64,000 nt of DNA from Labrenzia sp. 011 (GCF_003075075.1 NZ_QCYM01000005.1:124001-188000); one strand, 5' to 3'; numbered from the stretch's first letter, positions 44,993 through 54,308 are shown. The notes: generated by a model not told the origin, from the sequence alone. Program-made: numbers and translations.

Positions 44993-46615
44993 ATGAAGGG
45001 AATGATGATGCACCGTCCGCTGAAAATTGCGGACCTGATCACGTTCGCGGCAGAAAAATATCCGACTGGCGAAATCGTTTCCGTGCGCACGGAAGGCGAT
45101 ATCCATCGGGCCACCTACAGGGAAACGGCCAGGCGCATCGCCCGGCTCGCGCATGGGCTGAGGAAGCTTGGCGTGAAGGAAGGCGACCGGATCGCGACGC
45201 TTGCCTGGAACGGCTACCGTCATTTCGAACTCTATTACGCGATTTCCGGCATCGGAGCGGTCTGCCACACGATCAATCCCCGCCTGTCGGCAGCGGAAAT
45301 GACCTACATTGTCAATCACGCGCAGGACCGCATTCTTTTCTGCGATCTCACCTTCGTTCCGATTCTGGAAAAGCTGCGCCCGCAACTGCCGGAAGATCTC
45401 CGCATCGTCATCATGGCCGATCCCGGCCACATGCCGCAGACCTCGCTGGACGGCGTGATGTGCTACGAAGACATTCTGGAAGGCCAGAGCGAGGAGATCG
45501 ACTGGCCGGACCTGCCGGAAGATCAGGCGGCGGGGCTGTGCTACACCTCCGGCACGACCGGCCATCCCAAGGGCACGCTCTATTCCCATCGCTCCACGGT
45601 GCTGCATGCCCTCGGCATGTGCGTGACCATTCCCAAGGCACTCAGTGAAGGCAGACGCATTCTGCCCGTGGTGCCGCTGTTTCATGTCAACGCCTGGGGG
45701 CTGCCCTATGGCGCGCCTCTATCCGGCGCCAGCCTGATCTTTCCGGGCGGGGCCCTGGACGGCAAGAGCCTGTTCGATCTCATGGACCGGGAAAAGGTCT
45801 ATTCCGCCTGGGGCGTGCCGACCGTCTGGATCGGGCTGATGGCCGAGATCAACCGGCGCGGCCGGCTGCCGGAAGAATTCGGCGACGTCGTCATCGGCGG
45901 CTCTGCCGCGCCCCGGTCGCTGATCGAGGCCTTCGAGACGAAGGGCGTGAACGTCTGCCATGCCTGGGGCATGACCGAGATGAGTCCGCTCGGAACCCAG
46001 TGCAATCTTTCGCGGGAGCTTGACGATCTTCCCCTCGACAGGCGCATCGACCGCAAGCAGTCGCAGGGCCGCAGGATGTATGGCGTCGAGCTGAAGATCG
46101 TCGATGACACCGGCAACCGTCTCCCCCATGACGGCAAGACGCCCGGACATCTCTACGTGCGCGGCAACACGGTGACATGCGGTTATTACAACAACCGGGA
46201 AGCGTCGCAGGCGGCCTTCGATGACGAGGGCTGGTTCTGCACCGGCGATATCGCCACCATCGATCCCGAAGGCTTTCTGAGTGTTACCGACCGCTCCAAG
46301 GACCTGATCAAGTCGGGCGGCGAGTGGATCAGTTCCCTGGCCCTGGAAAATGTCGTCATGTCCCATCCGGGTGTCGCCAATTGTGCGGTTATCGCCGTGC
46401 CCGACGCCAAATGGGACGAACGGCCGCTGCTGGTGGTTCAGGCAAGGGACGGGGCCGAGCCACCGAAGGAGGAGCTTCTGAACATCCTGGCCGAGCATGT
46501 CGCCAAATGGCAAATGCCCGATGACATCATCTTCGTGGATGCGCTGCCGATGACGGCGACGGGCAAGGTGTCCAAGCTGACACTGCGCAAGGAATATACG
46601 GAGCCTGCGGAATGA
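44993..46615 (+). CDS. acyl-CoA synthetase (AMP-forming), LvaE/FadD-like
   Basis: 540 residues starting at the ATG 44993 with GGGAGGA upstream. The adenylate-forming signature CYTSGTTGHPKGTLYSHRS is near residue 180. The motifs HAWGMTEMSPLG (near 322), WFCTGDIATIDPEGFLSVTDRSKDLIKSGGEWIS (about 410-443) and the C-terminal catalytic lysine in MTATGKVSKLTLRKEY are intact. It activates a medium- or long-chain acid to its CoA ester with ATP. The gene is first in an operon with an SDR, an acyl-CoA dehydrogenase and an APH-like kinase, the gene set of levulinate/4-hydroxyacid catabolism. CCTTTAAAGG (44949-44958), a perfect palindrome 34 bases upstream, may be an operator. Confidence 0.88.
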   Translation: MKGMMMHRPLKIADLITFAAEKYPTGEIVSVRTEGDIHRATYRETARRIARLAHGLRKLGVKEGDRIATLAWNGYRHFELYYAISGIGAVCHTINPRLSAAEMTYIVNHAQDRILFCDLTFVPILEKLRPQLPEDLRIVIMADPGHMPQTSLDGVMCYEDILEGQSEEIDWPDLPEDQAAGLCYTSGTTGHPKGTLYSHRSTVLHALGMCVTIPKALSEGRRILPVVPLFHVNAWGLPYGAPLSGASLIFPGGALDGKSLFDLMDREKVYSAWGVPTVWIGLMAEINRRGRLPEEFGDVVIGGSAAPRSLIEAFETKGVNVCHAWGMTEMSPLGTQCNLSRELDDLPLDRRIDRKQSQGRRMYGVELKIVDDTGNRLPHDGKTPGHLYVRGNTVTCGYYNNREASQAAFDDEGWFCTGDIATIDPEGFLSVTDRSKDLIKSGGEWISSLALENVVMSHPGVANCAVIAVPDAKWDERPLLVVQARDGAEPPKEELLNILAEHVAKWQMPDDIIFVDALPMTATGKVSKLTLRKEYTEPAE

Positions 46616-47448
46616 CGGCGCAAAGCATGACCCCGGCTGCCCTGTTCAGCCTTTCGGGCAAGACCGCCCTTGTAACCGGTGGCGCGACGGGCATCGGCCG
46701 GATGGCTGCCGAGGGTCTTGCGGCGGCGGGCGCGCGGGTGCTCATCGCCAGCCGCAACGCTGAAGCCTGCGAAGCCGCCGCAGACGAGCTGAACGCTCTG
46801 GGCCTTCGGGGACAGGCGGAAGGCTTCGGCGGCGATGTTGCGAGCGAGCAAGGCATTGCCGCCCTGGTTGCCGGTGTCGGCGACCGCTGCGACCGACTCG
46901 ACATTCTGATGAACAATGCCGGTACCAGCTGGGGCACGCCGCTCGGCGCGTTTCCCTATTCCGCCTGGGACCGGGTGATGCGTGTGAATGTGACCGGGCT
47001 GTTCCAGCTGACCCAGGACCTGTTGCCGCTGCTTGAACGGGCCGCAAGCGACGACGACCCGGCCCGGGTGGTCAATGTGGGGTCGGTCATGGGCGAAACG
47101 CCTCATGGCGACCGGGCCTACAGCTACGCGGCCTCCAAGGCCGCCGTGCATCATCTGACCAGGATCCTCGCCAGCGAACTGGCGCAAAGACGCATCACGG
47201 TCAACGCGCTGGCTCCGGGCCCCTTCGTCAGCAGGATGACCGCCTTCGCCACTGCGGACGAGGAGGTCCGTTCCCGTGTCGGCGCGCAGGTACCGCTCGG
47301 GCGTGTCGGCCGGCCGCAGGACATCGCGGCCGCCATGCAGTTTCTGTGCGGGCCTGGCGGTGCCTATGTCACCGGCGCGATCCTGCCGCTCAGCGGCGGT
47401 ATCAACGTCGAGACGGGGCCGGACCTGTTCCAGGAAGCCTATGAGTGA
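46612..47448 (+). CDS. SDR-family oxidoreductase
   Basis: 278 residues of the classical short-chain dehydrogenase type. The cofactor motif TGGATGIGRMAAEGLA is at about 24-39, NNAGTSWGTP at about 101, and the catalytic YSYAASKAAVHH gives the Tyr and Lys, with the active serine in NVGSVMG. It ends with the usual YVTGAILPLSGGIN. It likely oxidises or reduces a hydroxy- or ketoacyl-CoA. Its ATG overlaps the stop of the ligase gene (46612-46615), so it is translationally coupled. In the lva pathway an SDR (LvaD) is part of the same operon. Confidence 0.87.
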   Translation: MTAQSMTPAALFSLSGKTALVTGGATGIGRMAAEGLAAAGARVLIASRNAEACEAAADELNALGLRGQAEGFGGDVASEQGIAALVAGVGDRCDRLDILMNNAGTSWGTPLGAFPYSAWDRVMRVNVTGLFQLTQDLLPLLERAASDDDPARVVNVGSVMGETPHGDRAYSYAASKAAVHHLTRILASELAQRRITVNALAPGPFVSRMTAFATADEEVRSRVGAQVPLGRVGRPQDIAAAMQFLCGPGGAYVTGAILPLSGGINVETGPDLFQEAYE

Positions 47449-47551
47449 ACGTCAGGCCGGCATCCGGTGCCGGTCTGAATGAAACCGGATTCCCGCCGCC
47501 AGGCGACGGAGCGGGACAACTTTTGAAGGGGACAAGGACTTGGGAGCAAAC

Positions 47552-48787
47552 ATGGATCTTGGCATGTCGGACAGGGTGCGCCCGCTTGTCGACAGGGTCC
47601 GGCATATGGTCGAGACCGAGATCGCGCCGCTGGATGCCGAATTTCATTCTGAGGTCGGCCGCCATCCCTCGGCAGACCGCTTCCGCTTCACCGACCGGCA
47701 GCTTGAAATCCTGGAGGAACTGAAGGCGAAGGCCAGGGAGCGCGGCTTGTGGAACTTCTGGCTGACCGGCAGTGACCGCGGCTACGGGCTGACCACCGTC
47801 GAATACGCCTATCTCGCCGAGGAAATGGGCAAGGTCGGCATCGCGGCGGAAGTCTTCAACTGCAATGCGCCGGATACCGGCAACATGGAAGTGCTGGAGC
47901 GCTACGGCACCCAGGCGCACAAGGAGCGCTGGCTGAAGCCTCTGCTCGAAGGGGAAATCCGCTCCGCCTATCTGATGACGGAACCCGAGGTTGCCTCGTC
48001 CGATGCCACCAATATTGCCCTGACGGCCGAACACGACGGCGACGGCTGGGTGCTCAACGGCGAAAAATGGTGGGCGACGGGGGCCGGCGATCCGCGCTGC
48101 GCGCTCCATATCGTCATGGCCTGCACCGACCCGGGCGCCCACAAGCACAGCCGCCATTCCATGTTTCTGGTGCCGGCGGATGCGCCGGGTATCGAGGTTC
48201 TGCGGCCGATGCATGTCTTCGGCGCCGACGATGCGCCTCACGGCCACATGCATATCCGCTTTACCGGTGTTCGCGTCCCGCAGGAGGATCTGATCCTGGG
48301 TGAGGGCCGGGGCTTTGAAGTGGCGCAGGGACGCCTCGGACCGGGCCGTATCCACCACTGCATGCGCGCCATCGGCCAGGCGGAAAAGGCGCTTGAGCTT
48401 CTGTGCCGGCGCGCGATGAGCCGGGAGGCCTTCGGCAGACCGCTGATGGATCTGGGCGCCAATCACGACATCATTGCCAATGCGCGCATGGAGATCGAGA
48501 TGGCGCGCCTGCTGTGTCTGAAGGCCGCCTGGGTCATGGACACGCAGGGAACCCGCGCCGCCCAGCCCTGGATCAGCCAGATCAAGGTGGTCGCGCCCCT
48601 GATGGCCCTGAAAGTCGTCGACGAGGCGATGCAGGTGCATGGTGCCGCCGGCATCAGCCAGGACTTTCCGCTCGCGGCCATGTGGACGCATCTCAGAACG
48701 CTGCGCTTCGCCGACGGTCCTGACGCAGTGCACCGCCGTCAGGTGGCGCGCACGGAACTGCGAAAATATGCCGGTTCGGGAAGCTGA
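47552..48787 (+). CDS. acyl-CoA dehydrogenase, ACAD10/11-like
   Basis: 411 residues from the ATG at 47552, chosen for GGGAG five bases upstream. The family segments AYLMTEPEVASSDATNIA, GEKWWATGAGDPRC (loop over the flavin) and the C-terminal MQVHGAAGISQDFPLA with RTLRFADGPDAVHRRQVAR are conserved. The WWATGAGDPRC segment and the pairing with an APH-like kinase gene are features of the ACAD10/ACAD11 branch. In that branch a phosphorylated 4-hydroxyacyl-CoA is dephosphorylated and dehydrated on the FAD enzyme to an enoyl-CoA. The kinase gene follows two bases after its stop. Confidence 0.87.
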   Translation: MDLGMSDRVRPLVDRVRHMVETEIAPLDAEFHSEVGRHPSADRFRFTDRQLEILEELKAKARERGLWNFWLTGSDRGYGLTTVEYAYLAEEMGKVGIAAEVFNCNAPDTGNMEVLERYGTQAHKERWLKPLLEGEIRSAYLMTEPEVASSDATNIALTAEHDGDGWVLNGEKWWATGAGDPRCALHIVMACTDPGAHKHSRHSMFLVPADAPGIEVLRPMHVFGADDAPHGHMHIRFTGVRVPQEDLILGEGRGFEVAQGRLGPGRIHHCMRAIGQAEKALELLCRRAMSREAFGRPLMDLGANHDIIANARMEIEMARLLCLKAAWVMDTQGTRAAQPWISQIKVVAPLMALKVVDEAMQVHGAAGISQDFPLAAMWTHLRTLRFADGPDAVHRRQVARTELRKYAGSGS

Positions 48788-48789
48788 TC

Positions 48790-49833
48790 ATGGTGCAGGA
48801 CAGGGCGGATCCGGATCTTCGGGCGCTGACGGACTGGCTGGGCCGGAACCTGCCTGGATTTTCGGGGCCGGTGCGCCTCGACAAGTTCAACCGGGGCCAG
48901 TCCAATCCCACCTACCGGCTGCGCGCGGCCTCCGGTGACTATGTCCTGCGCCGCAAGCCGCCCGGCGTGCTGCTGAAATCCGCCCATGCGGTCGAGCGGG
49001 AATTCCGGGTCCAGAAGGCGCTGGCCGGATCGGAGGTTCCGGTGGCACGGATGCATGTCCTGTGCGAGGACGAAACCGTCATCGGCTCGGCCTTCTACGT
49101 GATGGCGCATGTCGCGGGCCGCAGTTTCGACGACCCGCGCCTGCCGGAAACCGGCCTTGACACGCGCGTGGCCATCTACGAGGAGATGAATCGGGTTCTC
49201 GCGGCCATTCATGGTATCGACCTGCAGGCGCGCGGCCTTGCGGATTTCGGGCCCGCGGGCAACTATTACCGGCGGCAGATCGACCGCTGGACCAGACAGT
49301 ACCGGGCAAGCGAAACCGGGACCATTGCCGCCATGGACGAGCTGATTTCCTGGCTGGATGCCAATGTGCCGGCGGAAGACGGCAGGCGCACCCTGGTGCA
49401 TGGCGACTACCGCATCGACAATCTGCTCTTCGCGGAAGACGGCCCTGCCTGTGTGGCGGTTCTCGACTGGGAATTGTCGACGATCGGTCACCCCTTTGCG
49501 GATCTTGCGGCGCTGATCATGCAATGGCGGCTTCCGCCGGGAGCGGAAGGGCGGGGCCTTGCCGGAATTGACCGGGCAGCGCTGGGCCTGCCTGAGGACC
49601 AGGCGTTCATTGACGGCTATTGCGCGCGCACCGGCCTCTCCGGCATTCCGGATTTCGGCTTCTACCTGGCCTTCTGTTTCTTCCGCATGGGTGCGATCCT
49701 TCAGGGCGTCAGGAAGCGCGCGCTCGACGGAAATGCCTCCAACCCGGAGATCGGGCTGCGCCTGGCCTCCGCCGTGCCGCGCTACGCGGCCGGCGGGCTG
49801 GAAGCTGCGAAGCAGGGTCAGGGCAGGACCTGA
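48790..49833 (+). CDS. APH-family phosphotransferase, ACAD10/11 kinase-domain-like
   Basis: 347 residues of the aminoglycoside phosphotransferase/choline kinase fold. The N-terminal LDKFNRGQSNPTYRLRAA and VLRRKPPGVLLKSAHAVEREFRV carry the nucleotide-binding lysine. The Brenner motif LVHGDYRIDNLLF (about 201-213) gives the catalytic Asp and Asn, and VLDWELSTIGHPFADLA gives the second metal-binding Asp. These features place it with the kinase domains of ACAD10/ACAD11 and with LvaA, which phosphorylate the 4-hydroxy group of acyl-CoAs. It is the last gene of the operon, convergent with the FadJ-like gene. A small LvaB-like protein is not present here. Confidence 0.85.
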   Translation: MVQDRADPDLRALTDWLGRNLPGFSGPVRLDKFNRGQSNPTYRLRAASGDYVLRRKPPGVLLKSAHAVEREFRVQKALAGSEVPVARMHVLCEDETVIGSAFYVMAHVAGRSFDDPRLPETGLDTRVAIYEEMNRVLAAIHGIDLQARGLADFGPAGNYYRRQIDRWTRQYRASETGTIAAMDELISWLDANVPAEDGRRTLVHGDYRIDNLLFAEDGPACVAVLDWELSTIGHPFADLAALIMQWRLPPGAEGRGLAGIDRAALGLPEDQAFIDGYCARTGLSGIPDFGFYLAFCFFRMGAILQGVRKRALDGNASNPEIGLRLASAVPRYAAGGLEAAKQGQGRT

Positions 49834-49881
49834 AGTCCCGGGCAGTCCCCGGCGCGAACCGGAGTCTGCGGACCGGATCGG

Positions 49882-51996
49882 TCACCTTTTGCCGTTCATC
49901 TCGGCAAAGCTCTCTCCGGTTTCGGACATCTTGCGAAGCAGCTCCGGGACGCGCCAATAATAGCTATCTTCGGCCGCATAGGCCTCGATCCGGCGCACCA
50001 GTTCCCCGGCACCGATCAGGTCGGCGGTATGCATCGGCCCGCCGCGAAAGCGCGGAAAGCCGTAGCCGAAGAGGAATACGGCGTCGATATCGATGGGCCG
50101 GAGCGCAATGCCTTCTTCCAGCACGCGGGTGGCTTCCAGGATCATGGCGGTCATGAACCGGCTGACGATCTCGTCGGAGGTAAAGGCGCGTGGCGTAATC
50201 CCGGCCTTGCCGCGTTCCGCGCCGATGATCTCGAGCGCGGCCGGATTGGGGCGCACGCCCGTCTCATCGTAGACATAGAAGCCCTGGCCGCTCTTGCGGC
50301 CGAACCAGCCGTTCTCGCATAGCCGGTCGGCAATCGGGATGTAGCGCTCCTCGGCCGGGCGCGTGGCCGCGCGGCGCTTGTTGGCCGCCCAGCTGATGTC
50401 GAGACCGGCAAGATCGGCGACCTGATAGGGCCCCATGGCAAAGCCGAAGCCGGTCATCGCCCGGTCGATCTCTTCCGGCGCGGCGCCGTCCATCATCATG
50501 TAATCGGCTGCCTTCTTGTAGAAGGTCATGATGCGGTTGCCGATGAAGCCGTCGCAGACACCGGAGCGCACGGCGGTCTTCTTCAGGGCCTTGGCGAGGG
50601 CGAAGCCGGTCGCGACCGTTTCGGCACTTGTCTTCTCCGCCACGACCACTTCCAGAAGCCGCATCACATGGGCCGGGGAAAAGAAATGCAGGCCGATGAC
50701 ATCTTCCGGCCGCCCGGTCATGGCCGCGATCTCGTTGATGTCGAGATAGGACGTGTTGGACGCCAGCATCGCGCCGGGCCTGGCAATCCTGTCGAGGGTT
50801 TCGAAGATCTCGCGCTTGACGTTCATCTCCTCGAACACTGCCTCGATGATCAGGTCCGCCTGCGACAGGGCGGCAAGATCGGTGGAGGTGGCAAGTTTCG
50901 AGGCGAGGATCGCCTCGCGCCCTTCCGGCGAAAGTTTCCCGCGCTTTACCGCGCCGTCCAGATTGCGGCTGATGGCGGCCGTGCCGCGATCCAGTCCCGC
51001 CTGGTCCCGTTCGCTCAATGTGACCGGAAACCCGGCCAGAAGTGCCGCCGTCGCGATGCCGGACCCCATGGTGCCTCCGCCGATCACGCCGATCGACGCG
51101 ATGTTCCGGGGCCTGGCGGCCGCTTCCGGGATCTTGGCAACCGCCCGCTCGGCGAAGAACGCATGGATCAGCCCCGCCCGCTGCGGGCTTTCCATGCAGG
51201 CATTGTAGAGCCGGCGCTCCTCCTTGAGCCCTTCGGTGATGGGCTGGCTGCTTGCGGCGACCGCCTCCACACATTTGTGCGGCGAATAGAGAAGCGGCTG
51301 GGCCTTGGCGAGCTTGTCCCGCATCGCCTGCAGCGCGGCTTCGTCGTGGGTGACTTCGAGGGCGCCCGTCTTGCGGACGGGCAGTTTGCCGTCGAGCATG
51401 TCCCGTGCCGCCTGCAGCGCTGCCTCGCGGGGATCGTCTTCGCTCAGGCCGTCGACAAGACCGTGGTCCAGCGCGTCCTGCGCGCTGATCTGCCGGCCGC
51501 TGGTGATCATGTCGAGCGCCGCCGCCATGCCCGCCAGCCGCGGCGCCCTCTGGGTTCCTCCGGCGCCGGGCAGAATCCCGAGCGTCACTTCCGGAAAACC
51601 GGCTTTCGTGCCCTTCAGCGCGACGCGGGCATGACAGGACAGCGCGATCTCGAAGCCGCCGCCGAGCGTGGTGCCGTGCAGGATGCAGGCAATGGGTTTG
51701 GCCGAATTTTCCAGAAAGTTGCAGACGTCGGGCAGCCACGGGTCGAGCGGCGGCTTGCCGAATTCGCGGATGTCGGCACCGGCGATGAAGGTCCGGCCCT
51801 TCCCGTAAAGTCCGATGGCCCTGATTTCCGGAGCATCCTGCAGCTGCTCGACAGCCTGCCACAGACCGGTTCGCAGCGCATGGGAAGCGGCGTTCACCGG
51901 CGGATTGTCGAGGGCGACAAGCGCGATCGGGCCGTGCCGTTCGATGGACACGACATCGTTGGGACCGGTCTCGCCGGTTCGCGGATCTGGCTGCAT
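49882..51996 (-). CDS. multifunctional enoyl-CoA hydratase / 3-hydroxyacyl-CoA dehydrogenase (FadJ-like)
   Basis: 704 residues. Residues 1-~190 are an enoyl-CoA hydratase domain with GRTFIAGADIREFG, the oxyanion loop HGTTLGGGFEIALSCH (Glu116) and EVTLGILPGAGGTQR (Glu136), both catalytic glutamates being present. Residues ~300-480 are the NAD-binding 3-hydroxyacyl-CoA dehydrogenase domain (IGVIGGGTMGSGIATAAL), then the C-terminal dehydrogenase domains to ~700 (RIMTFYKKAADYMMMDGA). It carries out hydration and oxidation steps of beta-oxidation. A GGGAGAA precedes the ATG. Its convergent neighbour operon produces enoyl/3-hydroxyacyl-CoA, so it may be the next step. Confidence 0.91.
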   Translation of the reverse strand: MQPDPRTGETGPNDVVSIERHGPIALVALDNPPVNAASHALRTGLWQAVEQLQDAPEIRAIGLYGKGRTFIAGADIREFGKPPLDPWLPDVCNFLENSAKPIACILHGTTLGGGFEIALSCHARVALKGTKAGFPEVTLGILPGAGGTQRAPRLAGMAAALDMITSGRQISAQDALDHGLVDGLSEDDPREAALQAARDMLDGKLPVRKTGALEVTHDEAALQAMRDKLAKAQPLLYSPHKCVEAVAASSQPITEGLKEERRLYNACMESPQRAGLIHAFFAERAVAKIPEAAARPRNIASIGVIGGGTMGSGIATAALLAGFPVTLSERDQAGLDRGTAAISRNLDGAVKRGKLSPEGREAILASKLATSTDLAALSQADLIIEAVFEEMNVKREIFETLDRIARPGAMLASNTSYLDINEIAAMTGRPEDVIGLHFFSPAHVMRLLEVVVAEKTSAETVATGFALAKALKKTAVRSGVCDGFIGNRIMTFYKKAADYMMMDGAAPEEIDRAMTGFGFAMGPYQVADLAGLDISWAANKRRAATRPAEERYIPIADRLCENGWFGRKSGQGFYVYDETGVRPNPAALEIIGAERGKAGITPRAFTSDEIVSRFMTAMILEATRVLEEGIALRPIDIDAVFLFGYGFPRFRGGPMHTADLIGAGELVRRIEAYAAEDSYYWRVPELLRKMSETGESFAEMNGKR

Positions 51997-52093
51997 GTGG
52001 TTCTCCCGGAGCCGCTTCGGGTGAGCGGTTTTGCCGGGATTGTCATTTCTCCGGCTGGCTTGTCAAGCGCAGGCCGTGTCCGGCTGCTCCGGA

Positions 52094-52546
52094 TCAGCTT
52101 TTCGGTGAATGCATGCACCGGTCGGGCTTCAGGTCGATGAGCGGGGTCCCGTTCAGGCAATCGAGTCCGCGCACGATCAGGCTGGCGCCCTCCACCGAAA
52201 CCAGCCGGGCACTCACCGTCCCGATCGGGTTCGGGCGCACGGGAGAGCGCAGGGCGAAGGTACCCATGGGTCTGTCACGATGACCGGGATTCTGGATCAC
52301 CAGGTCCCGCCGGGACTTGTCGAGCCAGTAGAGCACTTCGATCCATTCGAATGTCTCGATGCCTTCGAGCGCCCGGACCCAGGGTTCGAAAATCTCGATC
52401 CGGCATTCGGGGCCGTCGGATTTGCCCTGGTGCGGACAGTCTTTCCTGTCGGTCCACGGCGTATGTATGCGCCCTATGAAACGGAGCCGGGCATCGTCAG
52501 GCTCGGGCGCCTGGACGGAAACTTCATGCGCGCGGATGTCATTCAT
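52094..52546 (-). CDS. trmO: tRNA m6t6A37 methyltransferase TrmO
   Basis: 150 residues from the ATG at 52546; an in-frame reading to 52708 would add a low-quality N-terminus. It is a TrmO/YaeB-type beta-barrel protein. RFIGRIHTPWTDRKDCPHQG at the start, FEWIEVLYWLDKSRRD, and LRSPVRPNPIGTVSARLVSVEG with DCLNGTPLIDLKP near the end are family-defining. TrmO adds a methyl group to N6 of t6A at position 37 of threonine tRNA using SAM. A TATAAT on this strand at 52583-52578 (within the gap upstream) is a possible -10, with only a poor -35. Confidence 0.9.
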   Translation of the reverse strand: MNDIRAHEVSVQAPEPDDARLRFIGRIHTPWTDRKDCPHQGKSDGPECRIEIFEPWVRALEGIETFEWIEVLYWLDKSRRDLVIQNPGHRDRPMGTFALRSPVRPNPIGTVSARLVSVEGASLIVRGLDCLNGTPLIDLKPDRCMHSPKS

Positions 52547-53129
52547 GGTTGCAGGTCCTGTGAGAGGTGTTTTCCCGATTATACCGCTCGCAGGGACCTT
52601 CGCCAGATCCTGCGTCTCTTTGAGGCACCGACGGCAGGGCGAAACCGGCAGACGTGCAGGGGCCGGGGACTTGCCGTTTCGGGAGTATTTCATGACGTTC
52701 GCGGACAACTGGAAGAAGAAATTGTGAGATATACTCTTCAGGACGGCGAGTGATTTGCCGTGCCTGTGAGGAATTCTTCACAGGGGTGAACGCGAACTGA
52801 TGGCGCTGACGCATCAGGATCGGACAATTCTGCCGCTTTTTTCCTGAGGCAGGTTGATCTGGAGATGCTTTCCTCTGGAGGAAGATATACTTTTCTCCGG
52901 CGCCTTTGTCTTGAGTAAAAATTTGCGGCAGTGCCGCTGCTGCGAAATATTAAATCATCTCCTGCTCAAAAAAATCTCATTTTTTTTCAATGCCCCCTTT
53001 CAATGCGGCTGCATTTTTGTTTTTCTATGCAGGTTCGTGTCAATCGATAGCTCTAAGGGGATCATCGTCACCTGAGGGTTATTGGTTGCGCATTTAATAA
53101 TAATGAATGAAACCGGACTTGGGGACAAA
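52547..53129. other. gene-free regulatory region between trmO and the ABC transporter operon
   Basis: 583 bases with no convincing gene. The left part holds a trmO -10 (52578-52583) and a near-perfect 22-base palindrome (52763-52784). From about 52860 to 53110 it is strongly AT-rich: TTCCTC-TG-GAGGAA (52870-52883), a GCGGCA/TGCCGC stem (52925-52936), an A7 and a T8 tract, and a direct repeat of TTTCAATGC (52985-52993, 52998-53006). This looks like a promoter and operator region for the ABC operon. The ribosome-binding site of that operon (GGGG at 53121-53124) closes it. Exact promoter elements could not be fixed. Confidence 0.5.
52763..52784. promoter_or_regulatory. 22-base near-perfect palindrome, operator candidate
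   Basis: CCTGTGAGGAATTC then TTCACAGG (52763-52784) is symmetric about the GAATTC core, with a single mismatched pair (52770/52777). It lies 346 bases upstream of the ABC ATPase start and 217 bases upstream of trmO. Length and symmetry suit a dimeric repressor site. No T run follows, so a terminator is less likely. Confidence 0.45.
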
Positions 53130-54224
53130 ATGGCGAACACACGGGGCGCTGCTGTTAAGTATGACGGCGTTCAAAAGAGCTATGACGGGGAAGCCCTTGT
53201 CGTAAAGAACCTCAACCTCGACATCCCGCCTGGCGAATTTCTGACCATGCTCGGACCGTCGGGATCCGGAAAAACCACCTGTCTGATGATGCTGGCGGGA
53301 TTCGAGCCGGCGACCCACGGCGAGATCTTTCTCAACGACCGGCCGATCAACAACGTGCCGCCGCACAAGCGCGGCATCGGGATGGTCTTCCAGAACTATG
53401 CTCTCTTTCCGCACATGACAGTGGCCGAAAACCTGGCGTTTCCGCTTCAGGTGCGCGGTGTCGGCAAGGCCGATCAGCAGCAGAAGGTGCAGCGGGCGCT
53501 GGAGATGGTCGAACTCGGCGCATTCGGCAACCGCCGTCCGGCGCAACTGTCCGGCGGACAGCAGCAGCGCGTGGCCGTTGCCCGTGCGCTGGTCTTCGAC
53601 CCGGAACTGGTGCTGATGGACGAACCGCTGGGGGCGCTCGACAAGCAGCTGCGCGAGCAGATGCAGTATGAGATCAAGCACATTCACGAGAATCTCGGTG
53701 TGACGGTGGTCTATGTCACCCACGACCAGACCGAAGCCCTGACCATGTCCGACCGCGTGGCCGTGTTCAATGACGGCGTGATTCAGCAGCTTTCGACACC
53801 GGACGATCTCTACGAGGATCCGCAGAATTCCTTCGTGGCCCAGTTCATCGGCGAGAACAACAAGCTGAACGGCAAGGTGATCGGGGTCCAGGGAGACGGA
53901 TGTCTCGTTGAGCTCGATGACGGTACGCAGCTCAAGGCTGATCGGGTGAATGTCTCGGCTATCGGCGACAGGACGACCCTGTCGCTGCGCCCGGAACGGG
54001 TCGAATTCGACACCAACACGTCGATGGACAATCTGGTCAACGGACGGATCGAGGAACTCATCTATCTCGGCGACCATATTCGCGTTCGCATGAACGTGGC
54101 TGGCAATGACGAGTTTATTGTCAAGGTTCGCAACCGTGGAGAAAAGCGCAAGCTGAATGTCGGTGAGACAGTCCAGGTGGGCTGGGCTCAGAACGACTGC
54201 AAGGCGCTCGACGCGGTTGCCTGA
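53130..54224 (+). CDS. ABC transporter ATP-binding protein, PotA-like
   Basis: 364 residues from the ATG at 53130 (TTGGGGAC just upstream); an ATG at 53103 in the same frame has no ribosome-binding site. The ABC domain has Walker A GPSGSGKTT (about 40-48), signature LSGGQQQRVAVARAL, Walker B VLMDEPLGALD and switch histidine VTHDQTEAL. The C-terminal ~110 residues form the TOBE/MalK-type regulatory domain. It belongs to the polyamine/opine/iron importer group and energises the downstream permeases. The binding protein gene follows 84 bases later. The substrate is discussed with the creatinase neighbour. Confidence 0.9.
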   Translation: MANTRGAAVKYDGVQKSYDGEALVVKNLNLDIPPGEFLTMLGPSGSGKTTCLMMLAGFEPATHGEIFLNDRPINNVPPHKRGIGMVFQNYALFPHMTVAENLAFPLQVRGVGKADQQQKVQRALEMVELGAFGNRRPAQLSGGQQQRVAVARALVFDPELVLMDEPLGALDKQLREQMQYEIKHIHENLGVTVVYVTHDQTEALTMSDRVAVFNDGVIQQLSTPDDLYEDPQNSFVAQFIGENNKLNGKVIGVQGDGCLVELDDGTQLKADRVNVSAIGDRTTLSLRPERVEFDTNTSMDNLVNGRIEELIYLGDHIRVRMNVAGNDEFIVKVRNRGEKRKLNVGETVQVGWAQNDCKALDAVA

Positions 54225-54308
54225 AATCGCCCGGCGGCCGGATCTCGGCCGTCAGCGACAACAACGGAAGAGCATCCGTTATAATCCTAAAAGAGGGAGC
54301 TAGAATCC

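Noticed and set aside
52985..53006. Two TTTCAATGC direct repeats considered as a CRISPR-like or iteron array
   Set aside because: Only two short copies 13 bases apart, no further units.
52854..53075. 73-codon open frame in the AT-rich gap before the ABC operon
   Set aside because: Phe/Cys-rich translation of homopolymer tracts without ribosome-binding site; more likely regulatory DNA.
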